IMG/VR virus record: IMGVR_UViG_3300034062_006264
Location: 1 to 21,096 of that record
DNA length: 21,096 nt
Strand: one strand, 5' to 3'
Origin: a virus
A program made the translations under genes and the position numbers. Position 1 is the first letter of the stretch; every line of letters starts with the position of its first letter. Below are positions 18,999 through 21,096 of this stretch, piece after piece. The notes under the pieces are model-generated. The model made no database searches. It saw only the letters and a program-made list of their open reading frames with translations, and was not told the DNA's origin.

Positions 18999-20696
18999 TT
19001 AGTAGGAGCCCAGGGGCTCGAAGCTAAGGTCTGTGTTGTCGTGGTAGCTGGCGCCGCTGAGGACTAAGTATCTCAGGACGTCGATGGCGTCTTTTGTTCC
19101 GGAGGTTTTGGGGCCCGTCCCCGTGTATTGGCTGAGGGCGAAGATGAGGTTTTTGCAGTTGCTGGTGACATACAGGGTCGGTTGGTTGAGGGCGCCGATG
19201 GGTTGGCTGTCGTCGTATGACAGCCAGTTGATAATCATGGTGACGCCTTCGGCGATGCCGTCGCCGGGGGCGGCGGTGAAGTGGAGGCCGATCTCGCTGC
19301 ATTCTTCGATCAAGGTTGTCGCGCCTTCCCTGGCGACGGTGGCGGCGTTGCCATACCGGCTGTCCATGATGCGCTCGAAGATGACGAAGTCTTCGGCGTC
19401 GCGGGCGTGGCGGGTTTCGATGTTTTCGATCTCGAGTTTGTAGTGGCTTAACCCGAAGCCGAAGCTGCGCTGGGCGTCGCCGGCGATGCCGTCGGGGTTG
19501 TTGCCGCCGGGGACGGCCCAGGGTCCGGGGAGGCCGACGCCGGGGACTTCGCGGACTTGGCTGGGCCATTCGTCATAAACGAAGCAGCGGCCGGCGGCGT
19601 CGAAGCGGGCCCAGATCATGAACCAGTTGCGGCCGGAGCACGGGTCGACGACCTGGTAGTTGACGCCTTTTTTCGGCACGCGGTCGGGGGGGATGACGTG
19701 GATGTTCGTATTGAAGTTGACGAACATGTTGGCGGCCTTTTTCGTGGGGACGCCGTAGGCTCGCATGAGGATGCGGTCTTTGGGGGACTTGATGAGTTCG
19801 GTCTTCATCGCGTCGTAGTTGCCGAAGGGGTTGTCGGCAGTGTGGAAGTAGACGACGCGGGCGGTGGGCTTGGCGCATTGCTGGACGCGGGGGACGCGGA
19901 TGGGGCGGCCTTTGATGTCGAGGACGAGCTCGGCTTCGGTATCTTCGAGGGTGATGGCGCCGGCGAGGTATTCGGCGACGGTGTCGGTGTAGCCGAGGAC
20001 GGGCGTGAAGCCGACGGCGAGCTCGCCGTTGCGGGTGATGAGGCGGAAGCGGAGGGCTTCGATCCACTCGGGACTGACGAGTTCGTCGGCCCAGCAGTAG
20101 GTTAATTCGGCACCTTCTACGGCTTTGACGTCCATGGAGTAAAATTTGAACCAGCACTGGCTGCCGTTCGGGAGGACGAAGGAGTTTTCGGTGAATCCGC
20201 CTTTCTGCGAGTAGGTGATGTTCGTGACGACGCCTTTGCGGAGTTTGCCGGAGGCGGCGGGTTTCCATTCGGCGGGCAGGTATTCCCAGATGTAGGGTTG
20301 CTGGTTCTGGATGCTGGAGGCTTCGGTGGATTGCAGGCACCAGACTTTGGCGCCGGGGGTATTGACCAGGATCTGCACGGCGCGGCGGGCGAGGTAGCGG
20401 GATTTGCTGGCGCGGTTGCCGCCGAGGATGAGGAGCTCGGTGACGCCTTTGGGGAATTGCTCGCGGAGTTCGGCGAATTGGCGGTCGGCCGTGGACCAAA
20501 CGGGCAGGACGGCGCCGTAGCGGTAAGGATCTTCGATCTCGAGACGGATGCGCTCTTCGAAAAGTTTGTGGAATTCGACGAGCTGATCCGGGGTCATGCG
20601 GCGGACGCCGTCGTCGAAGCGGACGAGGACGTTGCCGGCGGGGTCGCGGCCGAGGATGGACGGCGCCTTATGAATTTGGTGCTGGGTGAAAATCAT
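18999..20696 (-). CDS. Terminase large subunit (ATPase-nuclease)
   Basis: The 565-aa protein shows a Walker A-like motif LILGGNRASKS at about residues 89-99, a Walker B-like segment LTYCWADEL at 198-206 (Asp204, Glu205) and, in the C-terminal nuclease half, an RNase H-like first strand YQVVDPCSGRNWFMIW with Asp351, followed by VYDEW around 374-378. Length is in the normal range. It drives ATP-dependent packaging of DNA into the procapsid and cuts the concatemer. The upstream 112-aa gene is 51 bases away, across a tandem-repeat region; Shine-Dalgarno is not evident at the ATG at 20696 (GTCAGGCGCCTT). The portal partner lies about 6 kb downstream instead of next to it. Confidence 0.92.
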   Translation of the reverse strand: MIFTQHQIHKAPSILGRDPAGNVLVRFDDGVRRMTPDQLVEFHKLFEERIRLEIEDPYRYGAVLPVWSTADRQFAELREQFPKGVTELLILGGNRASKSRYLARRAVQILVNTPGAKVWCLQSTEASSIQNQQPYIWEYLPAEWKPAASGKLRKGVVTNITYSQKGGFTENSFVLPNGSQCWFKFYSMDVKAVEGAELTYCWADELVSPEWIEALRFRLITRNGELAVGFTPVLGYTDTVAEYLAGAITLEDTEAELVLDIKGRPIRVPRVQQCAKPTARVVYFHTADNPFGNYDAMKTELIKSPKDRILMRAYGVPTKKAANMFVNFNTNIHVIPPDRVPKKGVNYQVVDPCSGRNWFMIWARFDAAGRCFVYDEWPSQVREVPGVGLPGPWAVPGGNNPDGIAGDAQRSFGFGLSHYKLEIENIETRHARDAEDFVIFERIMDSRYGNAATVAREGATTLIEECSEIGLHFTAAPGDGIAEGVTMIINWLSYDDSQPIGALNQPTLYVTSNCKNLIFALSQYTGTGPKTSGTKDAIDVLRYLVLSGASYHDNTDLSFEPLGSY

Positions 20697-20704
20697 AAGG
20701 CGCC

Positions 20705-20735
20705 TGACGTGTGACTTGTGACGAGTGACGTGTTC
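20705..20735. repeat. GTGACGA-type tandem repeat; right member of a direct-repeat pair
   Basis: Bases 20711-20730 (gtgacttgtgacgagtgacg) repeat 18759-18778 exactly, in the same orientation. The two copies enclose the terminase and HTH genes (about 1.95 kb). The array occupies the space where a Shine-Dalgarno for the terminase would lie. Confidence 0.8.
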
Positions 20736-20747
20736 AGATGGCTGAGG

Positions 20748-21086
20748 TCACTTGGTTTTTGTTGCGCCCCACTGCTGCGGCGTCCATTTTCCGACAGTTC
20801 GCAGGAATGCCTTGGCTCGCTGTTTTGCTGATGCGTGAATGCAGCGAAACTGCAAGCTGGGCATTAGGCCCGTTTCCTTGCCAACGATAGCGACCAAGTG
20901 CGTGTCGTATACGGCTTGCCTGTCTTCTGGAATACGCATCTCGGCTTTGTGCATAGCGTTGAGATCGTTGCAATAGTTTGGAACTTCTGTCTGCCCATAC
21001 ATTAGCTTTCCACCCTCATTGACGATTTCGGTGTCCGTCCACCCACACGCTTGCGCGATGGCGATGTTGATTTCTGCGCTGGTCAT
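20748..21086 (-). CDS. Phage ABA-sandwich-domain-like protein (112 aa)
   Basis: The protein reads MTSAEINIAIAQACGWTDTE, then VPNYCNDLNAMHKAEMRI and ends in a helical, basic part (ASAKQRAKAFLRTVGKW). The combination of an N-terminal 'I.IA.ACGW' helix with 'VPNYxxDLNAMHxAE' is characteristic of the small phage ABA-sandwich proteins found across many phages, of unknown function. A perfect AGGAGG lies 4 bases before the ATG at 21086. It is probably co-transcribed with the terminase. The region upstream (21087-21096) holds only this ribosome binding site. Confidence 0.8.
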   Translation of the reverse strand: MTSAEINIAIAQACGWTDTEIVNEGGKLMYGQTEVPNYCNDLNAMHKAEMRIPEDRQAVYDTHLVAIVGKETGLMPSLQFRCIHASAKQRAKAFLRTVGKWTPQQWGATKTK

Positions 21087-21096
21087 TTCGCCTCCT

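Noticed and set aside
21087-21096. Promoter upstream of the first gene
   Set aside because: Only ten bases remain in the window, enough for the ribosome binding site alone. Elsewhere I could not identify promoter boxes with any confidence.

Overview
The window is a packaging, head, tail and lysis segment of a tailed double-stranded DNA phage or prophage. Every convincing gene lies on the minus strand, so transcription runs from position 21096 towards 1. Virion genes that can be recognised are the large terminase, scaffold, major capsid protein, portal, a P22 gp4/T7 gp11-like head-tail adaptor, a large nozzle/stabilisation-type tail protein, a pectate-lyase-fold tailspike, several fibre-like proteins and a protein with a C-terminal S74 chaperone domain. 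No tape measure, tail tube, sheath or baseplate gene is present, which points to podovirus-like (short-tailed) morphology. No integrase, replication gene, tRNA or CRISPR array is visible. Signal peptides, a lipoprotein and GTAG-type REP elements suggest a GC-rich Gram-negative host. The repeats look more like a bacterial chromosome than a lytic phage, so a prophage or a phage tightly adapted to its host is likely. Verrucomicrobiota is a possible host group, but this is a low-confidence guess from repeat style.

Layout in transcription order. (1) 21086-18066: a small ABA-sandwich-like protein, the large terminase, a 63-aa helix-turn-helix protein, two tiny basic proteins (80 and 44 aa) and a 94-aa protein. 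(2) 17981-16269: an accessory block with a possible 51-aa remnant, a calcineurin-type metallophosphoesterase, a winged-helix protein, an HExxH protein and a two-helix membrane protein, mostly joined by 4-base stop/start overlaps. (3) 16023-13444: scaffold, major capsid protein and a probable capsid decoration protein. (4) 13254-10673: a 142-aa protein and the portal, downstream of the capsid gene rather than next to the terminase. (5) 10636-8202: a 69-aa protein, a 391-aa fibre-like protein with an internal signal-peptide-like segment, a secreted 130-aa protein and the adaptor. (6) 8072-6670: an 85-aa protein and a lysis cassette (two small membrane proteins, a lipoprotein and a Cys/His cell-wall enzyme candidate). 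(7) 6650-1: tailspike, 60-aa protein, nozzle-like protein, two fibre-like proteins, a 116-aa protein and the S74 protein, which runs off the left edge.

The most unusual content is non-coding. Many gene junctions carry short tandem repeats of about 7-10 bp from several unrelated families. Genes that start right after such repeats generally lack a Shine-Dalgarno sequence, while several junctions without them have a clear one. Three gene blocks (terminase + HTH, the phosphoesterase block, and portal + 142-aa) are bracketed by matching repeats. Four GTAG-headed hairpins (REP-like) lie in the same orientation, and two of them supply the TAG stop codon of the gene before them. A fifth, longer inverted repeat also begins with GTAG. 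Together these suggest that the structural operon has been assembled or reshuffled as repeat-bounded cassettes and invaded by host-type REP elements.
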